From Haliclystus octoradiatus (taxonomy: Eukaryota; Cnidaria; Staurozoa; Stauromedusae; Haliclystidae): a stretch of DNA of 64,000 nt. Shown piece after piece: positions 11,901 through 25,000 of this stretch. The stretch is from positions 2,591,501 through 2,655,500 of the forward strand of contig OU744448.1 in assembly GCA_916610825.1 (NCBI GenBank), read 5' to 3'. The notes under the pieces were generated by a model. It was not told where the DNA came from. It did not search any database and was given only the letters and a program-made list of their open reading frames with translations. The position numbers and the translations under genes are program-made. The number at the start of each line of letters is the position of its first letter. Positions within the stretch are counted from its first letter, which is position 1.

Positions 11901-14900
11901 GAACCGCTAGTTGCCGGGTTTGGTCGGACCCTGGATACAGATACAACATTATCGCAGCAGGTGTCACTTACAACAGTCGAGGATGATAGTACAATATGCA
12001 ATGCGCAGATATCAGGTTCTGAATAAATAATGATGATGATGATGATGATGATTATCATTAATAAAACTTTGAAATAGGTGAGCCACATAATTTAGTTGAC
12101 AGACTATGGAAATTCTCTGCTATTTGAAAAACACATTTGGGCAGAGCACATCAACCAGTTGCTGGCTTTGCATCAAGTCAGTTTCACGAATATATAAATA
12201 TTGTGAAAAGGTATCTGCACATACATTGTCATATACAGAGGAATTTCTGTCAAACACTTTTTCTCGGTTTGCTGAAACTTGCATATTGATAAACTAGTAT
12301 TTCTATTAATTGCTAGCTTGCTTGAATCAGATTTGCACATTTCACATCTGACAATAAAAATGGTTTATTTCAGCAACATTATAACCAAAAAAATATAGTG
12401 ACGAGCAGCATTTAATTGTTTCCACAATGTAACTTAAAACTGGAGACAGTCATCATGCTGTGGGCACGTGGCTTTAATTTAACAAAATAAGATGAGCAAA
12501 AATCAATCACCATGTTATTGATCAATCAAACGATAATGATCACATTTTTGAGCAGTGGTGTTGACATCGTATTTATTTCCGGTTAGCAACAATGTTGCAA
12601 TCAAACCAATACTATAAAACAAACCTGACAGTCTTCTTATCGGCCTTAGTACTACTATCTTTAGATTTATCAGATGCTTTAGTATCTGATTTTTTAGGTG
12701 ATGTTTCTTTTTTAACATCGCTGTCCTTATCTTCCTTTTCCGTTTTGTCAGTTTCTTCATTTTCAACAGTTTCCATCTCCTCGTCAAAACATGTGTCGCG
12801 CTCAAGACTAATACAAAACGATTCTTCAGCATCATCGTCTTGATCTTCATACAAGTCCTGATCATCCAATTTGTTGACGATTTCTGCATCTTGATCGTTG
12901 CCATCTTCAACAGGTACTTCAGACATATCACCTTCTGCAATATCATCATTATTTTCATCCGCTGGTTTTTCTTCAATGACATCTTCCTTTGATTCTACAG
13001 CGGGTTCGGATTCACTTTCTATAGTCTCAGGATCGGTCTCTTGTTGATCAACTTCAGCAGTTGACACTTCCCCGTCAACAGTTGATAAGTCTTTTACTGC
13101 TTGGAAAAAAAAGTGATATGATTGTAAGCTACCTATATCACGTTAACTAAAAGTATATCCAGCTAAGATCTACACAGTGGCGGATAGGCTGTACCGAAAA
13201 ACCACTTTTAAAAACAAGCATACAAAATGTAATCCAAATTAACAGATCTTAGAAAGAACACTGATCCCCAAAATTACGAAACATTGGTTTTAGAAATGAG
13301 AACGATATGGAAGATGAAGTAGATATCAATGAGCGATATCCTTCTTGGGAAACAATTTCCGTTATACTATTCAAGAATAGGATTGAATAATTATCTGCAA
13401 TAGTGGGAATGCTTTGACATTAGTTAGAATCCTATCCAAGCAATGATAATAATACTTTTAATAACCATGCTGAACAAGCCATGCTTAGTAGCAGCACAAC
13501 AAGCAAAGTAGTAACTTGAGTGAGTGCCATACGTATCAGCTGCAATAGGTATCAAATGTATTGTAAATGAGAAAATCTTCTGTGATGGAATAACGATGGA
13601 TGATGTTAAACTTTCAAACAGCGGTCTTCATCAGGTAAAATGGTATAGTTTGTAGTATTGATAAACTTGCCAAGTATTCCATGTTTCATTGATTTAAGTT
13701 CCTCTGATAAACCATGGCTCAAAAAACGGTGTGATTCATTGTTAAAATATTGTATATTCTCTTATTTCTCAGATCACGAAACCAAGACAAAATCCTTAAC
13801 TTCTCGATAATGGGTAGTGGATGCAGTGGATGAATACTAAAAAGTGTGATGTTTTTCTGCGAGGATACCAATTGCGATGCGATAGTTCTTATACTGATCT
13901 TTGATAATTTCTAAGAAAACTCTTTGGTACTTATACATTTCTTCGTCTTCATTGTTCTGTCATTGAAGTTATGTGGCCATTATTCATTCGATTATTCTTT
14001 GCCGTCGTTGTGGAGCAAATCTTCTTAATATTTTTTTGAAGACCCAACTTCATTTTGTCTGTCTTTCCTTGATAGTTGTAATAGATTTGTAGCTGATGCA
14101 GATGATGGTGTGGCACAAGCATAATTTCATGATTTCCATTGCAATACTTGATAAATGCATTATAAAGTTGCAGTTTACGGTGCCATTAATTTACTGTTGC
14201 ATGCATTTTTCTTCATTGTTTCTTCTGGTGTAAGCTTTAGATGGTTGCAATAGTTCTGACTTGAGCATTATCTTTGTTGAATCATCTTCCCTTTGCATCA
14301 TTTCATTCCAATTCAATATTGCCATCATGAAGACATTTCGTTTGGTATCTTTCTTCATTACAGAAGGCATAAAACATGATAATGTCAAATTTGCAAATTC
14401 TTCAAAAACGTATTGATGCTGCTTCAATCGTTCAGTAGCGTACTTGGCTTGCAAATTTTACGAGTTGAATGACCATCATAATACTGTATTACATTCATTT
14501 AACATTCATATTCAGGGTAGATAAGCCAATAATTGCTGGTATTTTACCCTCTTTAAATAAAGATAATCACCAATCATCGGTGTTTGGTTCAGAATGTGTT
14601 GTTTAACTGTAAACTGCCTTTCCCGTATCATAATATTTCCAATTGTCTCAAGATGTCAAGGATTCTTCAAGCAAATCTCGCTTGCCATACACATAGATCC
14701 AGTCCACAAAAATTGCATTTCTTTGTTGATATATTGTTGTCCAATCAATTTGACCAAAAAGAGTTTACAGGATATCTAATCTAGCTAAGCCTAAATTAAT
14801 CTAAATTTATAAACACAGTACCTGGAGATGCTGCTTCGATCTCTTCAGTCGGGGTTGCATTTCCCTATAAAAAAATAAAAGTAAATCAGACTGTTCACAC

Positions 14901-16913
14901 GTGTCAACATTTGTGTTTGATCAACATTGGATTAAACTTTACACGTGGCATTTTACTAATGATGGGATCAAACTTTGGCCTGCTTTGAAGATTCCGTCTC
15001 ATTCTAACAACGCACAGTTAATGAAAGGGTATAAAGTTACATCAGTTTTTGTTCAACCTTCTGTGAGAAGTGAGACATTTTTAATATAGTACATAAAGTA
15101 GTATTGATGGTCATATAATGCGCTATATTTAGCAAAGGTTTGTACTGGAGGTGTTTCGTGCTTCATTAAGAATTCCAGCGATGTGTCAATTTGTTGCAGG
15201 ACTGCGCCTTGCTAAATGTCTTGCATGTAAAACGATGATTAATATATAAGATACTTACAACTAGTTTTGAAGCGCCTTTTCTTCCTGAAATAAAAAAAAA
15301 ATGTTTTACAGTTTTTAGAATTATACCAAATATAATACAAAATGCCGTGGGAGTGATCCAGATTACATAACAGTGAGTATTAATATCATTATCACAAATC
15401 AGACATGAGAATTCAAATTTCAAATGTAGTCTGAACTTGAGGATACTAGGATAGACGGATTATTTCTAATGGGTTTCAATGGGAAAATGGTAATAATTAG
15501 AGTTTGAAATAGTCTGAAATCCACTAAAAGTCTGAATATTATCACAAATGGCCAGAAGTATAAGTGGATTCGAATTGTTTAGCATAATTATGCAGGTGGC
15601 AAAAGATGCTGAGTACCGTGAGTAGGATATTTTATTGAACTGGTTACTAGGTTACAGTTTATTCAAAACACAGAACGTGATGAATTGGTGTAAGCATAGC
15701 AGAGTAAACTCAAATTCCAATTTAAAACATTTACATTTACATATAGAATCTAAACATCAGTGCTGCATTTTGTAGTGTGTTATTCAAGGGAAAGCTTCCA
15801 TCAAGAGAGGAAATGTTGTTAACACATCAAAAAAATAGCAAAACAGTGTCCCATTTTACTTGTAGAAACGAAGAAAAGATTACGAGAGGTGCTACATTTC
15901 TCAAACACCTGATAACATTGTTTTGCTTGTAGCCTTGAATCTTCAAACAAGTGAAATGGGTTAAATCTCATTTGGCAACACAAAATATGTCTGGAAAAAG
16001 ACGTCTAGCTCAGCTTACAACGTATCTCGGAGCAATTAATTGCATATTACTACAAGCAGTATCGAATGATCATGTGTAGAGTCAGTACTGTTGCCAACTT
16101 CATTATTTCTGCACAAAGCAAAAATAAACACAACAAAACAGGAAATAATATATTGCACATTGTTTTTGGTCCCATGCTCGGACATTGCGATGTTGGTAAT
16201 TAGCATCTGTCCTCCAAAATGTTTTCCTCGAATCTTGTTTGGGAAAACACAATTTAAATGTTAGGATTATAGCTAGGCTATCCGATCAGTTTGTGCAAGA
16301 ACGACACTCAAAGCAAATACGTAGCTGAACTGTTCCAACATGTTAGCAAATAGAACAGTTATTTTAGTGCAATTGAATAGAAGAATTCTGAATCGAGATC
16401 CAGTTTAAGGCACTAATATTTAAATTTAGCCATTTGCAAAATTTCCGTAAAACATCAATGACAGTATATACAAACTTGACAGTATATACAAGAAATATAC
16501 CCATTTTATTTGTTGAATAATCGTAATAAACCATTATATTGCAACATAAATACACATTTCTTACGTGGAGTTGATTTTCTGCCACGAACAAGAACCTTTG
16601 CCGTTAGGGATGGCGACATAAGGCGAGGTGAACTGACTTCATTTTCGTTCGATTCCTCTGTAGCCGTGTCACTATTTTCTGGATTGTTTTGAGCGTCCGT
16701 CAATGCCTAAAAATTAAACAATTTTATTAAAAATATTGCATCTTACATAAGCTTTCGAGATCGTTCACTGCTAAACTAACTCACTTTCTCCAAACGTTTC
16801 ACAAGTTCAGCTTTCAAACCACTTTTATCTAGACCCCGACTTTCCAATTCGACTCGTAACTCGGTGACTTTAAATTCATTTAATCTCTTTCCTCCCAACT
16901 TCGGAGTATTCAT
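5996..16913 (-). CDS. SAFB: Scaffold attachment factor B-like protein, SAP and RRM domains (complete)
   Basis: Ten exons on the minus strand: 16785-16913 (ATG at 16913), 16565-16706, 15259-15284, 14822-14864, 12625-13099, 11338-11506, 10750-10899, 9561-9615, 9368-9433 and 5996-7572. All junctions are GT-AG and the sum is 944 codons including the stop, close to human SAFB (about 915). Exon 1 is a SAP DNA-binding motif (FKVTELRVELESRGLDKSG). Exon 5 is acidic. Exons 6-7 form an RRM at about residues 301-376 with RNP2-like SLWVSGL and RNP1-like KGSQCYGFITM. The last exon gives a long Arg/Glu-rich, coiled-coil-like region and an RG-rich tail. Family members bind scaffold-attachment DNA and RNA in the nucleus and act in chromatin organisation, transcription and splicing. 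The protein could equally be called SLTM, the vertebrate paralogue. Introns hold many repeats, including a nested hAT-like element in the last one. Confidence 0.92.
7905..9107. repeat. Dispersed repeat R1, copy 1 (split by an hAT-like element)
   Basis: Outer segments 7905-8173 and 8956-9107 match a second copy at 10168-10505 in another SAFB intron. Long shared words include GAGCCCTAAATGATGTTAGC and TGATTGCTGAGTTCTAGCAT. The middle of this copy is occupied by a younger element. No coding content. Confidence 0.8.
8174..8955. mobile_element. Non-autonomous hAT-like DNA transposon (782 bp)
   Basis: The ends are a perfect 16-bp terminal inverted repeat, TAGGGATGAGACGATT at 8174-8189 and its inverse at 8940-8955. 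The insertion is flanked by an exact 8-bp duplication, CCAGCGAT, at 8166-8173 and 8956-8963. An 8-bp duplication is the signature of the hAT superfamily. The interior is rich in CCGATTA-type words and has no transposase ORF. A degraded relative of one end (TAGTGATGAGCCGATT) lies at about 40945. Confidence 0.88.
9165..9354. mobile_element. Tigger/pogo-like MITE, copy 1
   Basis: The unit ends in CAGTTTCACTGTA on one side and a degraded TATAGTCCAGCCTGTTTTAA on the other, with the diagnostic inner words CCACCTGTCTATAGTGGT and TATAAAGGTCACCTGTATAT. Better copies lie at 38398-38553, 41861-42266, 44701-44882 and 63541-63727. The ends CAGTGAAACC/CAGTCAAAAC and apparent TA target sites fit pogo/Tigger-type Tc1-mariner elements. 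No ORF. Confidence 0.7.
10168..10505. repeat. Dispersed repeat R1, copy 2
   Basis: Uninterrupted copy of the repeat at 7905-9107, here in the SAFB intron between exons 7 and 8. It shows the pre-insertion structure, which confirms the hAT-like insertion in copy 1. Confidence 0.8.
10545..10690. mobile_element. Inverted-repeat element, family CAGGGTCCGACAAAAG, copy 2
   Basis: Diverged copy of the 1460-1670 element: CAGGGTCGGGCAAAAATAGG at the left, TTCAGAAGAAAATTGATATT inside, and GGAATTCCAGAAGGCTGAAT at the right. Confidence 0.55.
13600..14454 (-). pseudogene. Possible decayed coding sequence in SAFB intron 4
   Basis: The minus strand has an 87-codon open stretch (14191-14454) with a protein-like composition. 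Beyond it, several short open stretches in shifting frames with stops continue to about 13600. This could be a decayed retrocopy or transposon fragment. I do not recognise a family, and chance is possible. Confidence 0.2.
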
Positions 16914-18346
16914 GTTGGTATTTTATTAAAGAACGTCACTTGATGATTTGCTAAGATCGAAAATAAGACAATATATTTTTAGGTCGATAGACCTTTCACT
17001 TTCTGCACAAAATAGAAATTCTGGAAATTTGTCCGCGTGTGGCTTAGTATTGCAAAGACTTGTGGGAGATGTGACGTCATGCATAAAACCAAAACGAGGC
17101 AACAGCTAAAATACAGTATTATAAATATAAGCAATAGCGCATAGGATTTCGTAATTTACTTATAAAAATGTGTTTAAAAATATAAAAATTTACTTATACA
17201 AATTGTATATCATGTATTTCTTAATAAATTGTGTTAAATCCAGGCAAAATTGTGTCCTAAATGACGTCTAAACATGTTGTTATTATATTGACTTCTAGGT
17301 TAGCGCGAAAAAAGATGCAATTTTTTATCTTCTGCGGGCAAAATTTGCAACTAAAAGTCACTTATTTCTAATTTCGAATACAATATGTTTAATGCCAGCT
17401 ACGTGTAAAATTGTTAATAAGTGTAAGCAGACTTTGTTTATTTGAGTCCTTCTTTTTGTTTCTATTCATACATAATGAAGCATTTACAACTTAGGGACCG
17501 CTCATTGATTTATGACCGCGGTTGGCGTCGAAGAGATTGGGGTTGGGTAAACAAAAAAAGGATGCAATGATATCACCTATTCCATTTGAAATACAAAGTG
17601 GAAGAAAGTGATGCATTTTTACATCTCATTTTCATTTAAACCAGTAATTTTGGCTGCTAGATTGAACAAGAGCTTCCATATCCTTGTGTAAAGAGTATCA
17701 AAAACAAAGCACCTCGATATTTTACTTAGGGTTGGGTAAAATGTTTTATGACGCTCTTTATGGTTGGGTAAAAGGAATATAGAGTGGAAACATTGGAGTA
17801 TTCGTCTCCAACCCCGGTCATAAATAATGAGCGGTAACTTAAGACTACGAACAATATGTTAAACGGTGGAATAACGATTACATTTGAATTGTCATTAAAA
17901 TATTAGGCTATACACTTTATTTTAAATATTGTACATTTGCTACTATGTCTGTTTGACCTATAAATGGATGTTAACTAATATCCCTGTGTTCTCTCGTCAT
18001 AGCTGACAAAACTGCATACATAAATACAAAGGAAACTCTGCAAATCTAAACAAACTAAAATAATTAATCGAATCAAGAAGCACATATCGAATAAAGCGTA
18101 TTTCACCGATAATCTTCGCACGCGCTTGACCTCAATAATGAGCAATTACATTGCGCGTCAATTGTCAATATGACTATACTAATTAAACTAGATTACCCCT
18201 AATAAAGCATTGTAACTTTACTATTATATACATATATTAATGCTTAAATTTGTTTTATAGACATTACACATAATGTATGCTTAAGAAGCTCTGACATACG
18301 ATATATTTTAACATAGATCATAGCATCATTATATTACTCGTCAAAG
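16914..18346. other. Intergenic between divergent SAFB-like and Reeler genes
   Basis: About 1.4 kb between two divergent starts, so it should contain both promoters. A Harbinger-like MITE occupies 17494-17838. The remainder is AT-rich with no further gene seen. Confidence 0.6.
17494..17838. mobile_element. Harbinger-like MITE (345 bp)
   Basis: The left end GGGACCGCTCATTGATTTAT is inverted at the right end, which read on the minus strand begins GTTACCGCTCATTATTTATG. TTA flanks both ends (17491-17493 and 17839-17841). A TTA duplication with G-rich inverted ends fits PIF/Harbinger. The words GGTTGGGTAA are repeated inside. No ORF. Confidence 0.7.
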
Positions 18347-21297
18347 ATGAAATATTCAATATTTTTATTCCTTTGGTTGTCTACAATATTAACAACAAAG
18401 TTAATCACAAAAGCAAACAAAATAACCTTCAATAAGAAATACTGTCATGATTTAATTCCACTTTTAAATGATACGAATGCATGGGCGTTAAGTAAACTTA
18501 CAGAAAATCCAGGTTACTCAATAAGTATTTCAAGTGCAACCTATGATGCTTCTAGTTCATTAAATGTTACTGTTAAAGCATGTCCACATTTAGGATTTAA
18601 AGCATTTATGGTACAGGCTAGACTACATGGGTCAACAGCAACAGCTACAAGTCAATTTAGTTATTTACCAAATGGGTCTAGTTTATTGAGTTGTCAACGG
18701 AAAGGGGTAAGTTTATTGATTGAGTATTAAAACGTTTTTTTTATGCATGTTTGTTCAGCTTCTAAAGTTAAATGAGAAATATTAAAAATTACAATATCAG
18801 AGCATCAACGACTGTATGAAGTGAGTAACCCCCCGGTAACCCCGGGTGAGAACCAGTTGTCTATATGTATAGCCTGTATATAAAATTATATATGACTTAA
18901 AAGATATATGACTAGGGACTCCGGTTCGTCGGACCAATGTAACGACTATGAATTTAAGATAGTGAATTACTATATATAAACGTATACACATAAACAAGAC
19001 AGTGTTGATTCCCCGGGTTGATTCGTGTTTTATACGTTTTGTTCTTCTGTGGTAGAGTAGTGGACTGTTATGACGGAAACAATCTTGGCTATCATGTATA
19101 AGGTGAACTGAAAAAAATTAAAATTAGACAAAGCCCCATTCATATTTAGAGATAAAGAATGAATACGTGATACCCATTGAGCTTATTTCTCAGTTATTGA
19201 GCATTCATTTTAACCTATACATAGTCATATATACATATTTTTTAATCATAGCAGCAGACAAGTACATGTTTCTGGCCATTAGCCTTCATCAGTACTGCTC
19301 AGTGAGCGAACAAGGAACTGACTTCAGTATACACCTAAGTCAAGATGAGTTATAAATGTGGTGAAAAAATTCATCACATGAAAAAAACATCTGTGCCATA
19401 CCAGAGTGCTCAAACTACCGAAGTAGTGGGCAATGCAAATATTTTTTAATCATATATATATAGCGCCCGGATAAGGTATAGCGTCATCTCATATGAACTT
19501 TATAAAAATATTCATTTACACTTCGGTTTATTCAACTCTCCATGAAGGCATAATCTGAATAGAGGAAACTTGTGTATAACGAACAACCATATAAAATGAA
19601 TTTTAAATACTTACAGTATTGATAGTTCGTCTTAATTCACTGTAAACCAATGCAATAAGACTTTCTTCAGCCATTACTTCGATTGAGGGTTGAATCAACT
19701 TTATAGAAGAGGATGACAACGTGAATGTATCACAAACTGAAACTGCTTTTAATTATAGCTTCCAAATAGACCGTAATTATCAAACACATGCATTGTTAAC
19801 CTTCTTTATGAGAACTACCTAGCAACAATCAAATTGTGAGAGATTATCTACCTTGTTGCTTAGCATAAAAATTGTTCTCAACTAAATAACGGTAGAAGAT
19901 TAATGAAAATAAATTTCATAGTTTAACTGATGCTAGGATCACATTTGTATATATAGCTGTGCGCGTTTATCTTGTATAGTCTTATAATATAATATTATAG
20001 GTCTATAATCTATAATAATAAAGTAAACAAATTAATTATAGTGAGTGTAAACTCAGATACACATATAATGTGAAAGTGCTTAATGTTGAGTAAAACAGAG
20101 CATTATATAATAAGAAACAAAGATGAAGCAAAGCTTTTTTTTCCTTTACTCGGAGTTTCAGGCGTTCAATTGTTACCGTCTGAAGATCGCAATTAAACTG
20201 ACGCGTGAAACTCTGAGTAAACACTACTGACATTCGCTCATGGCTAAAATAGATGTATAGCGATAGTCGATCCCTTATAGCAGCAGAAAAACACAGTGGC
20301 GCATCAAAGTTGAGACAAAAATAAAATTGATACCCAATTGGAAATTAATAATTTAATATTTGTATTTTTATAACAGGACAGTATTATCAGTACAACAAAT
20401 CATGTCTACAATCACATTTCATTTCTATGGAAACCGCATCCAAGTGTTAAAGGGAATTTATCATTTATATTTTCAATTGTTCCAAATGATGAAGATAAAT
20501 ATTGGATCTCAATGAAATCACCTACCATTAATCCTGTCAGACCTGTAAGTGGAATCAAGAAAACCGGTTATGGGCGACGATTGGGTATCCCATTACGAAT
20601 CCTCAATGTTTCACATATTATTGATCGATCTTCATCCAGGGGTCTCACTAGAGTAGGGGCAAGGGGATACATCTCCCTGTCGGGGATTCTCAACCCCCTC
20701 ACGGGGGGAACACATTTTGACTGTTGGGAAAGTTCTTGAATGCCATTTCTCAAGCCATAAGTATTATAATGAGTCAGAAGGTATAGGATGTATTCTAGCA
20801 GATCCTCTATCACATAGTCCTCGAAACTGGAAAAAATAAATATTGTTATTTTATTTTTTCATCAACATTTTTAAAACTCCAACTTATGTATACCATATGG
20901 TACACATTACATAATATATAGAATTAAAACTAGATTGAATTGTCTGATGATCGCCTAATTTGTGAAACTATTAGTAGCAAAAAAGAATGTCTGATTTTTG
21001 CGTTTATTTATAATGAGTTAATTAGGAAGCTATGGACAATATTTGATCCAGGGGATGGATCCTTGTTATATACTACATTGTTTTAAATTTTGTATGCATT
21101 CAATATGTTTTTGATATTACAATGTTGAGTGTTCAATATAGTGTAATATTCAATATATTTTTTTTTTATTGCAGAACCAAAAAGTACGATCTATTGAAAT
21201 TATTCAACCATGTCCTGTGATATCGAGTAGTGCTCAATCTATACATGAAGTTGTTACTCCGCTGATGTTGCTTCACGTATTTTTTTTCTATTTTTGA
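18347..21297 (+). CDS. Secreted Reeler-domain protein with predicted GPI anchor (216 aa)
   Basis: Three exons: 18347-18706, 20377-20544 and 21175-21297, all GT-AG, all phase 0, 217 codons with the stop. The N-terminus is a signal peptide (MKYSIFLFLWLSTI). The body has the order of conserved features of a Reeler/reelin domain: CHDLIPLL, GYSISISSATYD, GFKAFMVQARLHG, then HISFLWKPHP, GNLSFIFSIV and KYWISMKS, where the family has a W-x-AP turn, a CVxFRAT strand and a YWV strand. After Cys in IIQPCPVISSS, the chain ends in a hydrophobic tail (VVTPLMLLHVFFFYF) after small residues, the pattern of a GPI-attachment signal. Unlike ferric-chelate-reductase 1 proteins it has no DOMON or cytochrome b561 part. 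Reeler-only proteins in invertebrates have been linked to immune defence; a role here is not shown. Confidence 0.75.
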
Positions 21298-22072
21298 TCT
21301 CGTGGCAACTGCATTGTAGAGTTTTATTTCAAACGAGAATCTATTCTTTCTGGTCTTTCTGTTGACTTGTTCAAGTCTCACTTCTGTGTTATGCCCATCT
21401 TGATGGATTGGGAAGTGACGCTTTCCAATCATGAAAATGAGGTACCAAAAAGAAAGCGGGACTTGAGCCAGTCAAGTCTATCTGTATATATGATATAAAA
21501 AGTAAGAAACGTGATGTATATTTCAAGACTAAAAACAAGTACATTATGATATTTTATTAAATAGTAATATGCATATATATGTTTGTATTAATATAGAAGC
21601 AATATAAAAAGTTATTTTATTTATATTATTTTCATGTTTAATATGCTAATGTTATATCAGTAATATTTGTAATTCCGGCTGTAAACTTCTATCCATAAAT
21701 GCCTTTTGAGGCAAGAGCTTTTTCTCTGACACGGAGTATTAGGTGTTTATATAGTTGCGGTGATCAGACGGCTGTTGAGAGCTAATTAAACGCATGAAAT
21801 TCTAATAAGTCACTGTGAGTATAGCGAATAATAGTATCTTTGTTTTTAATAATAAAGTTGTACTTATAATAATGAATATAAATTTCTTTTATTACGTAGA
21901 AATTAACTCAGATATACATGTGCTGTATATGAAAGTGCTCAATGTCAGTTACGAATAAGATGAAATACATTCAATAGGCTAAACACCAGGCCTCATGCTT
22001 CCCACGCAAAAAAGACTGATGATCGCAAACTCACTCTTGTTATGGAAAATACTCTTGCCTCAATTATTGCAC
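21298..22072. other. Convergent intergenic gap
   Basis: Lies between the 3' ends of the Reeler gene (plus) and the lipase gene (minus). It holds 3' UTRs and a diverged copy of the foldback repeat seen at 34180-34324 (around 21670-21970). Nothing else seen. Confidence 0.5.
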
Positions 22073-25000
22073 TTATAAATGACAACTAGATGTATTGTAA
22101 TTTTTCTTTGATAAAGTATTGACATAATAGATTGAATGTTTGTTTCGATTCCAACTTTTATCAGCTTGAGATCCCATAAACATATTTGAATTTGATATAA
22201 ATTGGCATGCTTTCAATGCAGATGATTTGCAAATAAAACTTGGGTAGCGGCATGGTTTATCAACTGATTCAATGAAATATTTAAATGCTTTGAAATGATT
22301 ACAAGCCAATTTACCTATGGAAAGATAAAATCATAATAATATCAAGCATTTTTATAGTTCATTAAATCTGTCACACAAACCTTATATGTCATGTCACGCA
22401 CGAAATGGACATGTCACGCACGAAAGAGAATTTCATGAAATAGGTTGGGTCCCAGTATATATATAGGGAAGGTGTTAGATCTGATCCAATAAAGCGAGAT
22501 GGTCAATTTTATGCCTTTCACAATCTATCAATTATGATTTCATCATCATTTGAGAGTAGAGAATTCAGGAATTTGAAAACTTGGAAATTTGAAATTGGAA
22601 GTTTTCTAATTGTCCAGGGAATCTCATATTTATATTACTTCTTTAGGAGTAAGTCAAATTTTGATTTTATTTAATTATGTATTTCAATTTGTAGGGTCAA
22701 AATAAGCAATATGGGGACAAATGATTAACCCCTTGATTAACAGTAAAATAAGTTATACAAAACGTCTGTGATGTTTTCAAAGTTAATGATAATTAAAGTA
22801 AAATAGCATAATAACGAAGAGTAATAGATGTCATAAGCTGGGAAAGATCTTCAACTGAGTCACCAACAGTGGGCCAGCTGAAGATGAGAATGTTATGAAA
22901 AGAATGCGTTTGATCTCAAAATAAAAATTGCAGAATAAATAACATTTTACTATTATCTTAAGACTTTTTGTTGTTGGTTTTTACCTCGAAAAAAAGAAAA
23001 TACACTGCAGCCTGGTTGATCTTTCCCGCCATTAGGATAGAAATCAACATGACCAATTGGGTTTCCCATGCCAATAAATCCTATGTCTGTGTGAATGACA
23101 TCTACAAAGCTTGCATCATCCGAATCCAAACCAATTTCACGATAAATCGGATTGGATCGATCTGGATTGACAGAAAGTAGGAGGAATCTTGGCTTGGGTG
23201 GATCGAGACCTTGAAAGAAAATATGAAGAAATTAGAATAATTCTGTAATACCGCCATCAACACGTTATACATTAATTTTCAATAATAGCTCATAATATTT
23301 TATTATTATTATTTATATTTACATAGGGATTACATAAGTAGGCTTTCTTATAATATACTAAATGCAGGGCTGGATTAACGTGGAGACCTGAAACAATTCT
23401 CTGAAAAGGTATTTGCTGTTTTTTAAGAATTTATGTTTATATTTAAAAATGGTGAATGAGAGATTCAAAAGAAAAAATAAATTATCGATCACCCACGTCC
23501 TTTCTTATAAATTCTATTTTAAAAATGTTTTTTTCTTGTGCCAAAGCGTTTGCTTATTCTGCTAAAAGTTAAATCAGGACCTGATTAAATGTATATCATT
23601 TATGAATCATAATAATAATGAGAAGGTCAAGTAAGACACATTCTTTGATTGTCATAGGTTGACAACCAAAGAATATGTCTTTGCCAATATTAAATTTTGA
23701 TATTTCTAATATTATTACTATATATGTCATATATCATATATGAATGGCTACTCTGCTCTGATGATCGAAATACTTGATTGGTTGCATATTATGATCGATG
23801 TCCTTGCGATAGGTCCTCGATTATGGTGCGTGATGCACACTATTTGTGGCTTGAGAAATGGCATTCATTTTTCAACTTTGAACACCCAAAGCACGATTGT
23901 CAATCCGATGCCTTTCGCAATCTTTCAAGATAGAAGAACTCACATTTACGAGTAAGGGATTTCATCATCATTTGAGAGTAGAAAATTCAGGAATTTGAAA
24001 ATTTTGAAGTTTGAAATTGGAAGTTTTCTAATTGTCCAATGAATCTCATATTTATACTACTTTTCTAGGAGTCGCAACATTTGCATAAATTGTTCAAGAA
24101 GTAAGGAGCGATGGTCCAAGTTAATTGCTTCATAAGGCTTTATTTTTCGAAAATTATTAACATTGTTGATTACTATCATTAGAATTATAGGATATTTAAC
24201 TTAATCCTTTTACCTGTAATTCGTCTTATTAGCTGTCCATTTATTTTCAATCTTGCACCCAATTGTCCAGCAATCATGACACCAGTGCTAAATCCAATGA
24301 CATGAATATTCTCTGCTTTTACTTTTGATGTTTTAATTAAGTTAATAAGAACATATGCTAATTGCGATGAAACCAATCTAGAACTTGAACTCAATTGGAA
24401 GGCATTCATTGCACCATTGCTCCAATCAATGATAATTACATTATATGAATTATTATTTTGAAGATATTTTGATGCAAGTTTTTTTACCCAATCCTCAGAG
24501 GAAGACTCTATGAATAAATCATAATTCGGCATCAATATATATTTAAGGATACCTGACAGGTTTTAGGAGGATTAGCTCAGATGGCAGAGCAACCGAACTT
24601 CAGATCGGATCATATCTAATCGACTGCGGTTCAAAATCCCCCGAAGATCAACTCAGCCTTGACTTTATCTGAAACATAGAATGCTCCAGAGGGAATTACA
24701 TTGTAAGTAGCTGCGGTGCATCGTTGCGCATTGACAATCGAAATCTACCTGCCATGAAATTGATCTGCAGTGTCGCGGTTGAGATCAACAAAGAGCACTT
24801 AAAATCATCGCTCTCAGCGAAAAGAGCCACTTCTCTAGCAATAGAGGAGTGGCACGGGTGCCTTCGGTAGGGCAACACCGTTTACATTACTTACTTTACT
24901 TTTACTGACAAGTTAGTGTTTACTTGTACACGTCTGAAATTTAGCCTCGTTATGATTAAACCTCGTTCTGTATATATTTCATTGCAATAGCCACATGAGT

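Noticed and set aside
24565-24650. Possible tRNA gene
   Set aside because: The head continues into a repeated SINE body, box B carries an extra base, and other copies exist.
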